DNA of 64,000 nt. It comes from Cherax quadricarinatus. Lineage: Eukaryota > Arthropoda > Malacostraca > Decapoda > Parastacidae. The notes below the pieces were generated by a model, which worked only from the letters and a program-made list of their open reading frames with translations, was not told where the DNA came from and ran no database searches. Both the position numbers and the translations under genes were made by a program. The stretch spans positions 12,422,562 through 12,486,561 of the forward strand of contig NC_091293.1 of assembly GCF_038502225.1 (NCBI RefSeq), given 5' to 3'. Shown here in pieces: positions 1 through 10,500 of this stretch (its first letter is position 1; the number at the start of each line of letters is the position of its first letter).

Positions 1-1545
1 GGAGGTGTAAGTCTTAGTTATGATGTGTAAGTCTTAGTTGGAGGTGTATGTTTTAGTTATGATATGTAAGTCTTAGTTGGAGGTGTATGTCTTAGTTATG
101 ATGTGTAAGTCTTAGTTGGAGGTGTATGTTTTAGTTATGATATGTAAGTCTTAGTTGGAGGTGTATGTCTTAGTTATGATGTGTAAGTGTTAGTTGGAGG
201 TGTATGTTTTAGTTATGATATGTAAGTCTTAGTTGGAGGTGTATGTCTTAGTTATGATGTGTAAGTGTTAGTTGGAGGTGTATGTCTTAGTTATGATGTG
301 TAAGTCTTAGTTGGATGTGTATGTCTTAGTTATGTTGTGTATGTCTTAGTTGGAGGTGTATGTCTTAGTTATGATGTGTAAGTCTTAGTTGGAGGTGTAT
401 GTCTTAGTTATGATGTGTAAGTCTTAGTTGGAGGTGTATGTCTTAGTTATGATGTGTAAGTCTTAGTTGGAGATGTATGTCTTAGTTATGATGTGTAAGT
501 CTTAGTTGGAGGTGTATGTCTTAGCTATGATGTGTAAGTCTTAGTTGGATGTGTATGTCTTAGTTATGTTGTGTATGTCTTAGTTGGAGGTGTATGTCTT
601 AGTTATGATGTGTAAGTGTTAGTTGGAGGTGTATGTCTTAGTTATGATGTGTAAGTCTTAGTTGGATGTGTATGTCTTAGTTATGTTGTGTATGTCTTAG
701 TTGGAGGTGTATGTCTTAGTTATGATGTGTAAGTCTTAGTTGGAGGTGTATGTCTTAGTTATGATGTGTAAGTCTTAGTTGGAGATGTATGTCTTAGTTA
801 TGATGTGTAAGTCTTAGTTGGAGGTGTATGTCTTAGCTATGATGTGTAAGTCTTAGGTGGATGTGTATGTCTTAGTTATGATGTGTATGTCTTAGTTGGA
901 GGTGTATGTCTTAGTTATGATGTGTAAGTCTTAGTTGGAGGTGTATGTCTTAGTTATGATGTGTAAGTCTTAGTTGGAGATGTATGTCTTAGTTATGATG
1001 TGTAAGTCTTAGTTGGAGGTGTATGTCTTAGTTATGATGTGTAAGTCTTAGTTGGAGGTGTATGCCTTAGTTATGATGTGTAAGTCTTAGTTGGAGGTGT
1101 ATGTCTTAGTTATGATGTGTAAGTCTTAGTTGGAGGTGTATGTCTTAGTTATGATGTGTAAGTCTTAGTTGGAGGTGTAAGTCTTAGTTATGATGTGTAT
1201 GTCTTAGTTGGAGGTGTATGTCTTAGTTATGATGTGTAAGTCTTAGTTGGAGGTGTATGTCTTAGTTATGATGTGTATGTCTTAGTTGGAGATGTATGCC
1301 TTAGTTATGATGTGTAAGTCTTAGTTGGAGGTGTTTGTCTTAGTTATGATGTGTAAGTCTTAGTTGGAGGTGTATGTCTTAGTTATGATGTGTAAGTCTT
1401 AGTTGGAGGTGTAAGTCTTAGTTATGATGTGTATGTCTTAGTTGGAGGTGTATGTCTTAGTTATGATGTGTAAGTCTTAGGTGGAGGTGTATGTCTTAGT
1501 TATGGTGTGTATGTCTTAGTTGGAGGTGTATGTTTTAGTTTCGGT
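1..1545. repeat. 39-bp dimeric minisatellite
   Basis: The array is built from two related half-units, a 19-mer like GGAGGTGTATGTCTTAGTT and a 20-mer like ATGATGTGTAAGTCTTAGTT, giving a 39-bp period and roughly 39 copies. It is already in progress at base 1, so the left edge lies outside the window. Sporadic variants (for example GGATGTGTATG paired with ATGTTGTGTATG) recur at several spacings, which suggests higher-order block duplication. The plus strand is nearly free of C apart from the single CTTAG. No gene is seen. Confidence 0.97.
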
Positions 1546-2200
1546 GTGTATATCTCATGTCTTAAATTTGTTATGATCATGTTATGTAAGTTTGATGTGC
1601 ATGTTATAGTGTTCATGTTATGGTATTTTTATGCTTATGTCTTATTTTGTGTATATGTCTTAGATTTTTATTAATATGTTTTAGATTTTGGATTTGTCTC
1701 ATGTCTTAAATTTGTTGTGATCATGTCATGTATTAGTTGGATGTGTGTTCATGTCATGTCTTGGTTGGAGGTGTATGACTTAGTTTTGGTGTTTCTTAGG
1801 TTTTTAGGTATATAATGTGTTGTAGTTGGTGGTGATTGTGACATTGTATTCTTATACTTATATCTTATTTTGTGCATATGTCTAAGTTTTTTGGGTATGT
1901 CTTAGATTTTGGAAATGCCTCATGTCTTAAATTTCTTGTGATCATGTCGTGTATTAGTTGGTGGTCATGTTATAGTGTTCGTGATATGACTTATTTTGTG
2001 TTCATGTCTCAGGGTTTGGATGTGTCTTAGATTTCTGGTTATGTCTCATGTCTTAAATTTGCTGTGTATTAGTTGGTTGACATGTTGTAGTGTTTGTGTC
2101 ATGGCTTCTTTTGTGATCATGTCTTAGATTTATGATTAACACGTCGTGGTTTAGTTGGTGAGTAAGTTTCATGTCTTAAATTTGTTGTGATTGACATGTA
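1546..2200. repeat. Decayed extension of the minisatellite
   Basis: Degenerate GT-rich sequence repeats phrases such as CATGTCTTAAATTTGTTGTGATCATGTC at irregular spacing (about 1557, 1697, 1921, 2047 and 2169). It looks like an old, diverged tandem array flanking the homogeneous one. No coding sequence is supported. Confidence 0.6.
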
Positions 2201-4300
2201 TAAGTTGTGGGTGTCTGTGTCTTATTTTTTGGTGATGGTGATATGTTATAGTGCTCATGATATGCTATAGACGTTGGTGGATGTGACATGGTATTTTTGT
2301 GCATAAATCTTATTTTTGTGTGAATGTTTAAATAATGAGTGTTTTCTGTGATCATAGTAGTTTTAAGATGCGTGATCTTAGATTTTTGGTGATCTTGGTG
2401 ATGAGTGTTGTTAGATGATGGTAAACATGATATGGAATTGGTGATCGTGATTTTTGTGCGAATGTTTATAAAAATGAGTGTTTTCTGCGATCTTAGTGGT
2501 GGGGTCATAGAATGTGGTAATCGTCTTGGTTATGGTGTCCTTAGATATTGTGGGTACAACAGGATGAAACAAGTTGCGTTGGGTGTGACGTCACTGACCA
2601 CCAAGTAATCACAGGTGGGAGTGTGACGTCACTGGAGGTGCCCCTATCTGTGACCTCACCTGTCCTGTGTGGTGTGACATCATGTGTTGGTGGTAGTAAG
2701 GTGAGTGCACTTAGATATTGGCAAATACGATATGGAGTTGGTGGCCATGATTTTTAGTGTGAATGTTTATAAAAATGAGTGATGAATGGTTTCAATGGAA
2801 TGGAATGAGTGTTTTCTGTGATATTAGTAATTCTTGATGTAAGTGATCATGGGTGTATGTTGGTGGTTGTCTTAGTTTTTTGTGTGTGCATTATATGTTT
2901 TCAGTTGATGATGATCATGTTTGTGTATTAGGTTTGTGTTCATGTTCATGTTTTCTGTGATTTTGGGGGATTTGAGATGAGTGTGATCATAGAATTTGGT
3001 AACCGTCTTGTTTATAGTGATTTGAGGAGATGTGTATACAGTGGGTGTTACTGAATATAGTGATCTGAGGGAATGTGTAAAAATTGTGTGTGATCTTAGT
3101 GGTTTTCTTAGATATTAGTAATCGTCATATGGAGATGGTGGTGATCGTGAGCTCGTGTCATAAGTGTATGACTCAGTTTTTGTGTTTATGTTGTAAAGTC
3201 TGGAGAATGAGTGTGTAGTTCAGTGGATGAGACGTAATTTCAGTTAAATGAAATGTGTGCTTGAGAATGTAATTTGGGAGTGTTCAAAAATGATGTTTTA
3301 GAGGTATTCCAATGTTATTCTGAAATGTTCGAATGTTGTTACGGCAGTACTCAGTGGTGTTTTCGTAGCATTCAATAGATGTTTGAGGCTATTCAAAGGT
3401 GTTGTATGAAAGTGTTTTGGAAGGTGGTCAAGTGATGTTTTTGGAGTATTCAAATGTGATTGATGGTGTTTTTGGTGTTGTTCAAAGTAAAATGTGTCTG
3501 TGTGTTAGGTGGTCATAGAATTTGGTGAACATCTTGGTTACAGTGTTTTGAGGGATTGTGTAAAAAAAATGTGTTGTTTTAGTGAATTTATTGGATTTGA
3601 GATGGGTGATGAGATGGATTTGTGGATGTGAAATGTGACTTTTTTTGTGTTCTGAAGAGGTGTGTTGGGAGATGGGTGGGTGGATGTGAAGTAATGTGGG
3701 TGAGATGGAGAGGGGGTATGAGGAGAGTTGTATTTGAAATTTAATGAAATATGGGGATTTTACTGAAAATAAAGATAATGTGTGAATATTTTAAAAGAAA
3801 TTATAGAAGTGAAAAGTTATGATAAATTGGAAAAGATTGGAGGGCGAACCCCTAATACCTGGGACTTAGAGGTTATATAAACATGATGCAACAGTTGGGT
3901 AGTGAGATGATTAGTTGTTGTGAAATGTTGTGGGTTATGAGTTGTGAGTTGGATTCAAGGAGATGGGTATGGAGAGGATTTTATTAGAATTTTAGTGAGT
4001 GTAGGGAGGAATGTGCATTAGTGTCATTAAGTCATTTTGTGAAAAATTTTGTATCAAAAGAGGAAAAATTGTGAATAAAATGATAAGTGATGAGGATTGT
4101 GGGCGTTGTTGTCGAACTAGAGATACCGAAAAAGAGATTGGAAATATTCAAACAATGTTTGAGGCTATTAAAAGGTGTTTGGGAGTATTCAAATGATGAA
4201 TGAGAATGTTTTAATCGTGTTCAAAGTATTATGGGGTTGTTCTGTAGTGACATGTTGAAGGTTGTTGTTGAGAGAATATTTCTTAACAGTTATTGAGAAA
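2201..4300. other. C-poor GT-rich non-coding sequence
   Basis: About 2 kb with very few C residues on the plus strand and scattered short repeats such as 'gaatgtttataaaaatgagtg'. Parts of it (about 3655-3760 and 4010-4080) resemble sequence at 11185-11280, 10253-10310 and 11468-11525. The block was therefore duplicated internally before the retroelements inserted. I see no gene here. Confidence 0.7.
2586..2631. promoter_or_regulatory. Two perfect CRE-type octamers
   Basis: The palindrome TGACGTCA, the consensus site of CREB/ATF bZIP factors, occurs at 2586-2593 and 2624-2631. They are separated by a block that resembles one at about 11690-11735, which carries a third perfect octamer at 11726-11733. 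The sites are exact, but there is no adjacent gene or promoter, so they may simply be part of a duplicated repeat. Confidence 0.25.
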
Positions 4301-4301
4301 A

Positions 4302-4320
4302 GTGTGTGTGTGTGTGTGTG
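4302..4320. repeat. (GT)n microsatellite at the 3' end of copy A
   Basis: A short pure GT tract directly abuts the 3' terminus of the minus-strand CR1-like copy A. In the element's own orientation this is an (AC)n tail following its terminal GTGAGTAC repeats. Confidence 0.9.
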
Positions 4321-5894
4321 TACTCACCTATTTGTACTCACCTATTTGTGGTTGCAGGGGTCGAGTCCTAGCTCCTGGCCCCGCCTCTTCACCGGTTGCT
4401 ACTAGGCCCTCTCTCTCCCCGCTCCATGAGCTTTATCAAACCTCGTCTTAAAACTGTGTATGGTTCCTGCCTCCACTACGTCATTTTCTAGGCTATTCCA
4501 CTGCCTTACAACTCTATGACTGAAGAAATACTTCCTACTATCTCTCTGACTCATTTGTGTCTTCAACTTCCAATTGTGGCCTCTTGTTTCTGTGTCCCCT
4601 CCCTGGAACATCCTGTCCTTGTCCACCTTGTCTATTCCACGCAGTATTTTATATGTCGTTATCATGTCTCCCCTGACCCTCCTGTCCTCCAGTGTCGTCA
4701 GGCCGATTTCCCTTAATCTTTCTTCATAGGACATTCCCCTTAGCTCTGGAACTAACCTTGTTGCAAACCTTTGTACTTTCTCTAGTTTCTTGACGTGCTT
4801 TATCAAGTGCGGGTTCCAAACAGGTGCTGCATACTCCAGTATGGGCCTGACATACACGGTGTACAGTGTCTTGAATGATTCCTTACTAAGGTATCGGAAT
4901 GCTGTTCTCAGGTTTGCCAGGCGCCCATATGCTGCAGCAGTTATCTGATTGATGTGTACTTCCGGAGACATGCTCGGTGTTATACTCACCCCAAGATCTT
5001 TCTCCTTGAGTGAGGTTTGCAGTCTTTGGCCACCTAGCCTATACTCTGTCTGTGGTCTTCTGTGCCCTTCCCCTATCTTCATGACTTTGCATTTGGCAGG
5101 ATTAAATTCGAGAAGCCATTTGCTGGACCACGTGTCCAGTCTGTCCAGGTCTCTTTGAAGTCCTGCCTGGTCCTCATCAGATTTAATTCTCCTCATTAAC
5201 TTCACATCATCTGCAAACAGGGACACTTCTGAGTCTAACCCTTCCGTCATGTCGTTCACATATACCAAAAATAGCACTGGTCCTAGGACCGACCCCTGTG
5301 GGACCCCGCTCGTCACAGGTGCCCACTGTGATACATCATTACGTACCATGACTCGTTGTTGCCTCCCTGTCAGGTATTCTCTGATCCATTGCAGTGCCCT
5401 TCCTGTTATATGCGCCTGATGCTCTAGCTTCTGCACTAATCTCTTGTGAGGAACTGTGTCAAAGGCCTTCTTGCAGTCCAAGAAGATGCAATCAACCCAC
5501 CCCTCTCTCTCTTGTCTTACTTCTGTTATTTTATCATAAAACTCCAGAAGGTTTGTGACACAGGATTTGCCTTCCGTGAATCCGTGCTGGTTGGCATTTA
5601 TACTCCTGTTCCGTTCCAGGTGCTCCACCACTCTCCTCCTGATAATCTTCTCCATAATTTTGCATACTATACACGTCAATGACACAGGTCTATAGTTTAG
5701 TGCCTCTTTTCTGTCTCCTTTTTTGAAAATGGGAACTACATTTGCCGTCTTCCATACCTCAGGTAGTTGCCCAGTTTCCAGGGATGTGTTGAAGATTGTG
5801 GTAAGTGGTACGCACAACATATCTGCTCCCTCTCTAAGGACCCACAGAGAGATGTTGTCCGGTCCCATTGCCTTTGAGGTATCGATGTCCCTTA

Positions 5895-5897
<3 letters not shown>
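4321..5897 (-). mobile_element. CR1-like retrotransposon, copy A (5'-truncated)
   Basis: A non-LTR element in minus orientation. Its 3' end at 4321 carries two copies of a 14-bp unit of the form AAATAGGTGAGTAC and then runs into (AC)n. Its 5' end at about 5897 is cut off inside the region just upstream of the reverse transcriptase and also abuts (AC)n. It belongs to the same family as copies B-F. The tandem 3' unit is the family hallmark, as CR1 elements typically end in short tandem repeats rather than poly(A). Confidence 0.9.
4402..5868 (-). CDS. Reverse transcriptase of copy A (partial ORF2)
   Basis: A 488-residue open frame covering most of the RT and the C-terminal domain of a CR1-group ORF2 protein. 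This is the enzyme that copies element RNA into DNA at a nicked target. Visible in order are the RPVSLT motif (about residue 60), NQHGF (about 92), LDCKKAFDTVPH, SGVPQGSVLGP (about 190), the catalytic FADD (about 217), LGVSITP (about 292), PILEYAAPVWNP (about 345) and the terminal RRVRGDMITTYK block (about 400). The endonuclease half is missing because of 5' truncation, so the start methionine is only the first one available. The frame is unbroken and the catalytic FADD is intact, unlike in copies B, C and D. Confidence 0.85.
   Translation of the reverse strand: MGPDNISLWVLREGADMLCVPLTTIFNTSLETGQLPEVWKTANVVPIFKKGDRKEALNYRPVSLTCIVCKIMEKIIRRRVVEHLERNRSINANQHGFTEGKSCVTNLLEFYDKITEVRQEREGWVDCIFLDCKKAFDTVPHKRLVQKLEHQAHITGRALQWIREYLTGRQQRVMVRNDVSQWAPVTSGVPQGSVLGPVLFLVYVNDMTEGLDSEVSLFADDVKLMRRIKSDEDQAGLQRDLDRLDTWSSKWLLEFNPAKCKVMKIGEGHRRPQTEYRLGGQRLQTSLKEKDLGVSITPSMSPEVHINQITAAAYGRLANLRTAFRYLSKESFKTLYTVYVRPILEYAAPVWNPHLIKHVKKLEKVQRFATRLVPELRGMSYEERLREIGLTTLEDRRVRGDMITTYKILRGIDKVDKDRMFQGGDTETRGHNWKLKTQMSQRDSRKYFFSHRVVRQWNSLENDVVEAGTIHSFKTRFDKAHGAGRERA

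Positions 5898-5961
<64 letters not shown>
5898..5961. repeat. (GT)n microsatellite between copies A and B
   Basis: A pure GT tract of about 60 bp. On its left is the truncated 5' end of copy A and on its right the 3'-truncated edge of copy B. Both element fragments end in the dinucleotide repeat. Confidence 0.95.
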
Positions 5962-5963
<2 letters not shown>

Positions 5964-6645
5964 TTCTGCCTGGTCTTCGATCGAGTAAATTCTTCTCATC
6001 AACTTCACGTCATCTGCAAGCAGGTACACCTCAGAGTCTGTTCCTTCCGTCATGTCGTTCACAAATACCAGAAACAGCACTGGTCCTAGGACTGACCCCT
6101 GTGGGACCCCGCTGGTCACAGGTGCCCACTCTGACACCTCGCCACGTACCATGACTCGCTGCTGTCTTCCTGACAAGTATTCCCTGATCCATTGTAGTGC
6201 CTTCCCTGTTATCCCTGCTTGGTCCTCCAGTTTTTGCACCAATCTCTTATGTGGAACTGTGTCAAACGCCTTCTTGTAGTCTAAGAATATACAATCTACC
6301 CACCCCTCTCTCTTTTGTCTTACTGCTGTCACCATGTCATAGAACTCCAGTAGGTTTGTGACACAGGATTTCCCGTCCCTGAAACCATGTTGGCTGCTGT
6401 TGATGAGATCATTCCTTTCTAGGTGTTCCACCACTCTTCTCCTGATAATCTTCTCTATGATTTTGCATACTATACATGTCAGTGACACTGGTCTGTAGTT
6501 TAATGCTTCATGTCTGTCTCCTTTTTTAAAGATTGGGACTACATTTGCTGTCTTCCATGCCTCAGGCAATCTCCCTGTTTCAATAGATGTATTGAATATT
6601 GTTGTTAGGAGTACACATAGCGCCTCTGCTCCCTCTCTCAATACC

Positions 6646-6647
<2 letters not shown>
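5962..6647 (-). mobile_element. CR1-like retrotransposon, copy B (RT core only)
   Basis: A central RT fragment, truncated at both ends by (GT)n tracts. It is nearly identical to 7512-8200 of copy C. The minus-strand frame 5892-6641 runs from the NVVPIFKKGD region through NQHGF-like SSQHGF, the SGVPQGSVLGP motif and YLLADDVKLMRR. The usual F/YADD is LADD here, as in copy C. The frame then continues into meaningless dipeptides encoded by the microsatellite. Loss of the element's 3' end is not expected from target-primed insertion alone, so a rearrangement through the GT tract is likely. Confidence 0.85.

Positions 6648-6690
<43 letters not shown>
6648..6690. repeat. (GT)n microsatellite between copies B and C
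   Basis: A pure GT tract of about 43 bp, flanked left by the 5' cut of copy B and right by the intact 3' terminus of copy C. Confidence 0.95.
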
Positions 6691-6693
<3 letters not shown>

Positions 6694-6863
6694 CACCTAG
6701 TTGTACTCACCTAGTTGAGGTTGCAGGGGTCGAGTCCAAGCTCCTGGCCCCGCCTCTTCACTGGTCGCTACTAGGTCACTCGCCCTGAACCATGAGCTTT
6801 ATCATACCTCTGCTTAAAGCTATGTATGGATCCTGCCTCCACTACATCGCTTCCCAAACTATT

Positions 6864-8671
6864 CTACTTACTGACTACTCTGTGGCTGAAGAAATACTTC
6901 CTAACATCCCTGTGATTCATCTGTGTCTTCAACTTCCAACTGTGTCCCCTTGTTACTGTGTCCAATCTCTGGAACATCCTGTCTTTGTCCACCTTGTCAA
7001 TTCCTCTCAGTATTTTGTATGTCGTTATCATGTCCCCCCTATCTCTCCTGTCCTCCAGTGTCGTCAGGTTGATTTCCCTTAACCTCTCCTCGTAGGACAT
7101 ACCTCTTAGCTCTGGGACTAGTCTTGTTGCAAACCTTTGCACTTTCTCTAGTTTCTTTACGTGCTTGGCTAGGTGTGGGTTCCAAACTGGTGCCGCATAC
7201 TCCAATATGGGCCTAACGTACACGGTGTACAGGGTCTTGAACGATTCCTTATTAAGATGTCGGAATGCTGTTCTGAGGTTTGCTAGGCGCCCATATGCTG
7301 CAGCAGTTATTTGGTTGATGTGCGCTTCAGATGTGCCTGGTGTTATACTCACCCCAAGATCTTTTTCCTTGAGTGAGGTTTGTAGTCTCTGGCCCCCTCC
7401 GTTTGCGGTCTTCTTTGCCCTTCCCCAATCTTCATGACTTTGCACTTGGTGGGATTGAACTCCAGGAGCCAATTGCTGGACCAGGTCTGCAGCCTGTCCA
7501 GATCCCTTTGTAGTTCTGCCTGGTCTTTGTTCGAGTGAATTCTTCTCATCAACTTCACGTCATCTGCAAGCAGGTACACCTCAGAGTCTATTCCTTCCGT
7601 CATGTCGTTCACAAATACCAGAAACAGCACTGGTCCTAGGACTGACCCCTGTGGGACCCCGCTGGTCACAGGTGCCCACCCTGACACCTCGCCACGTACC
7701 ATGACTCGCTGCTGTCTTCCTGACAAGTATTCCCTGATCCATTGTAGTGCCTTCCCTGTTATCCCTGCTTGGTCTTCCAGTTTTTGCACCAATCTCTTGT
7801 GTGGAACTGTGTCAAACGCCTTCTTGCAGTCCAAGAATATGCAATCCACCCACCCCTCTCTCTCTTGTCTTACTGCTGTCACCATGTCATAGAACTCCAG
7901 CAGGTTTGTGACACAGGATTTCCCGTCCCTGAAACCATGTTGGCTGCTGTTGATGAGATCATTCCTTTCTAGGTGTTCCACCACTCTTCTCCTGATAATC
8001 TTCTCCATGATTTTGCATACTATACATGTCAGTGACACTGGTCTGTAGTTTAATGCTTCATGTCTGTCTCCTTTTTTAAAGATTGGGACTACATTTGCTG
8101 TCTTCCATACCTCAGGCAATCTCCCTGTTTTGATACATGTATTGAATATTGTTGTTAGAGGTACACATAGTGCCTCTGCTCCCTCTCTCAATACCCATGG
8201 GGAGATGTTATCTGGCCCCATTGCCTTTGAGGTATCTAGCTCACTCAGAAGCCTCTTCACTTCTTCCTCGGTTGTGTGCACTTTGTCCAGCACATGGTGG
8301 TGTGCCCCACCTCTCCGTCTTTCTGGAGCCCCTTCTGTCTCCTCTGTGAACACTTCTTTGAATCTCTTGTTGAGTTCCTCACATACTTCACGGTCATTTC
8401 TTGTTGTCTCTCCTCCTTCCTTCCTTAGCCTGATTACCTGGTCCTTGACTGTTGTTTTCCTCCTGATGTGACTGTACAACAGTTTCGGGTCAGATTTGGC
8501 TTTCGCTGCTATATCATTTTCATATTGTCTTTGGTCCTCCCTTCTTATCTCTGCATATTCGTTTCTGGGTCTAAGACTGCTCTCCTTATTCTCCTGGGTC
8601 CTTTGCCTTCTATATTTCTTCCATTCCCTAGCACACTTGGTTTTGCCTCCCTGCACCTTTGGGTAAACCAT
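6864..8671 (-). pseudogene. RT and C-terminal domain of copy C, frameshifted
   Basis: Two overlapping frames (7349-8671 and 6864-7472) together encode the RT and C-terminal domain of a CR1-group ORF2 protein. Motifs seen are RPVSLT, QHGF, LDCKKAFDTVPH, SGVPQGSVLGP, YLLADDVKLMRR, then after the frameshift LGVSITP, PILEYAAPVWNP and RRDRGDMITTYK. The aromatic residue of F/YADD is Leu. The two aspartates are intact. The frame change near 7400-7470 lies just after a KVMKIGEG block that is continuous in copies A and D, so it is a local indel and not a programmed shift. Confidence 0.85.
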
Positions 8672-9624
8672 GAGCTCATCCTGGCTTTTTCATTATTCCT
8701 GTTACCCTTGGGTACAAACCTCTCCTCAGCCTCCTTGCATTTTGTTGCTACATATTCCATCATCTCATTAATTGGCTTCCCTGCCAGTTCTCTGTCCCAC
8801 TGAACCCTGTTCAGGAAGTTCCTCATTCCTGTGTAGTCCCCTTTCTTGTAGTTTGGCTTCATTCGTCCTGGCCTTCCTGCTTCTCCCTCCACTTGTAGCT
8901 CTACTGTGTATTCGAAGCTTAAAACCACATGGTCACTGGCCCCAAGGGGTCTTTCATATGTGATGTCCTCGATATCTGCACTACTCAAGGTGAATACTAA
9001 GTCCAGCCTTGCTGGTTCATCCTCTCCTCTCTCTCTTGTAGTGTCCCTTACGTGTTGGTACATGAAGTTTTCCAGTACCACCTCCATCATCTTAGCCCTC
9101 CATGTATCTTGGCCCCCATGCAGGTCCAAGTTCTCCCAATCGATCTCCTTGTGGTTAAAGTCACCCATGATCAGGAGCTTTGCCCTACATGCATGAGCTC
9201 TTCTGGCCACTGTAGCCAGTGTGTCAACCATCGCTCTATTGCCCTCGTCGTACTCTTGCCTTGGCCTCCTGCTGTTCTGTAGTGGGTTATACATCACTGC
9301 TATTACCACCTTGGGACCTCCAGAGTGATGCGTTCCCGCTATGTAATCACTTTCTTCTCTGCTGTCTCCTCTCTCCAGCTCATCAAAATTCCAGCAATTT
9401 TTGATCAGCAATGCCACTCCTCCACCCCCCCTGTTCCCTCTGTATTTCCTCAGGATTTGGTATCCCTTTGGAAAGATGGCATCTGTTATCATACCTGTAA
9501 GCTTGGTTTTTGTGAGAGCTATGATGTCCAGTGATGCCTCTTTGACTCTTTCATGCCACTCCTCCCACTTATTTGTTATTCCATCAGCGTTTGTGTACCA
9601 TACCTTCAGTTTCCTTTCCAACAC
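8545..9624 (-). pseudogene. APE-type endonuclease domain of copy C
   Basis: A 359-residue frame with the endonuclease/exonuclease/phosphatase fold that nicks target DNA for non-LTR insertion. Motifs in order are YTNADGITNKW near the start, ALTKTKL (about residue 38), GGGGVALL (about 67), MGDFNHKEIDW (about 150) and LGASDHVVLSFE (about 230). In the family the third motif is normally a T-E-T-K type sequence whose Glu binds the catalytic metal. Here Glu is replaced by Lys, so this copy is predicted to be inactive. The frame ends by frameshift close to the start of the RT part. Confidence 0.85.
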
Positions 9625-9896
9625 TGTGGTTTGGGGGGGGGGCCTGTTAGGGTGGGAGACCTGGTGGCATACTGTGGGATTCTATAGCTCGGTGTTGGGT
9701 GGAGGCTGTGGGTATGGATTGTAGTGTGTGTTGGGATGGTGTGATAGGTTGTATGGTTCTGAGAATAGTTGTGTGTGTGCTTGCCCTTGCTGTTCTGTCC
9801 TGCTCTGACTGACCTCTGCTGGTTCCATCCTTGTCTCTTTTCCTAGCTCCTTTCGCTTTTTTGTCCTCTCCCTCAGCTGCTGTCGTTCTGATTTTG

Positions 9897-9898
<2 letters not shown>

Positions 9899-9968
<70 letters not shown>

Positions 9969-9987
9969 TTGTGTGTGTTTGTGTGTG

Positions 9988-10031
<44 letters not shown>

Positions 10032-10039
10032 TGTGTGTT

Positions 10040-10119
<80 letters not shown>

Positions 10120-10149
10120 TGTGTGTGTTTGTGTGTGTGTTTGTGTGTG
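9899..10149. repeat. Long compound (GT)n microsatellite
   Basis: About 250 bp of GT repeats with regular GTTT interruptions, at the truncated 5' edge of copy C. It is the longest dinucleotide tract in the window. The long translated frames across it are artefacts. Confidence 0.97.
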
Positions 10150-10500
10150 GGTATTAATGAAATCTTAATTCGCAATATGTAAAAATATTTTTTGGGTCTT
10201 TTTGAAGAATTCGTAAGAATGGGAAAAAATGTGAGTTAAGAGTGAAATTGTGTATTAGTGTCATTTGAGAAAAAAATTGTATCAAAAATGAAAATTCTGG
10301 GTTATAAGTGAAATTTGTATCTTTTTGTTGAATTGGGATAGGTGAATTGAGTGCGAATAGTGTGTGAAGGTTGTAAGTGGGTTACGAGTGCAAAAAATCT
10401 TTTTTCTTGTGTTGGTGAAAATTGTATGTGTTGTGGTAACTTTTCTGATGAAATACTTAAAACGAGGAAAATTGTGGGTTATGAGTGAAAATTGTGTCTT
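10150..10500. other. GT-rich spacer, no gene seen
   Basis: C-poor sequence resembling 4010-4090 (shared phrases such as 'tagtgtcat', 'aaattgtatcaaaa', 'gggttat'). It looks like the continuation of the pre-insertion block interrupted by copies A-C. Confidence 0.6.

Larger units (their letters stand above)
6691..9898 (-). mobile_element. CR1-like retrotransposon, copy C (longest of the family)
   Basis: A minus-strand element of about 3.2 kb with its 3' end at 6691 (two GTGAGTAC-type terminal units, then AC repeat). It extends through RT and APE endonuclease to a 5' edge at about 9898, where it meets a long GT tract. From 9625 to 9898 the minus strand still reads as a basic, Ser/Thr/His/Pro-rich linker, so the ORF continued upstream and the copy is 5'-truncated. 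Frameshifts near 7400-7470 and 8550-8670 break ORF2 into three pieces. Confidence 0.9.

Noticed and set aside
9831..10182. Open frames across the GT microsatellite on both strands
   Set aside because: They encode only alternating two-residue repeats and follow from the dinucleotide period.
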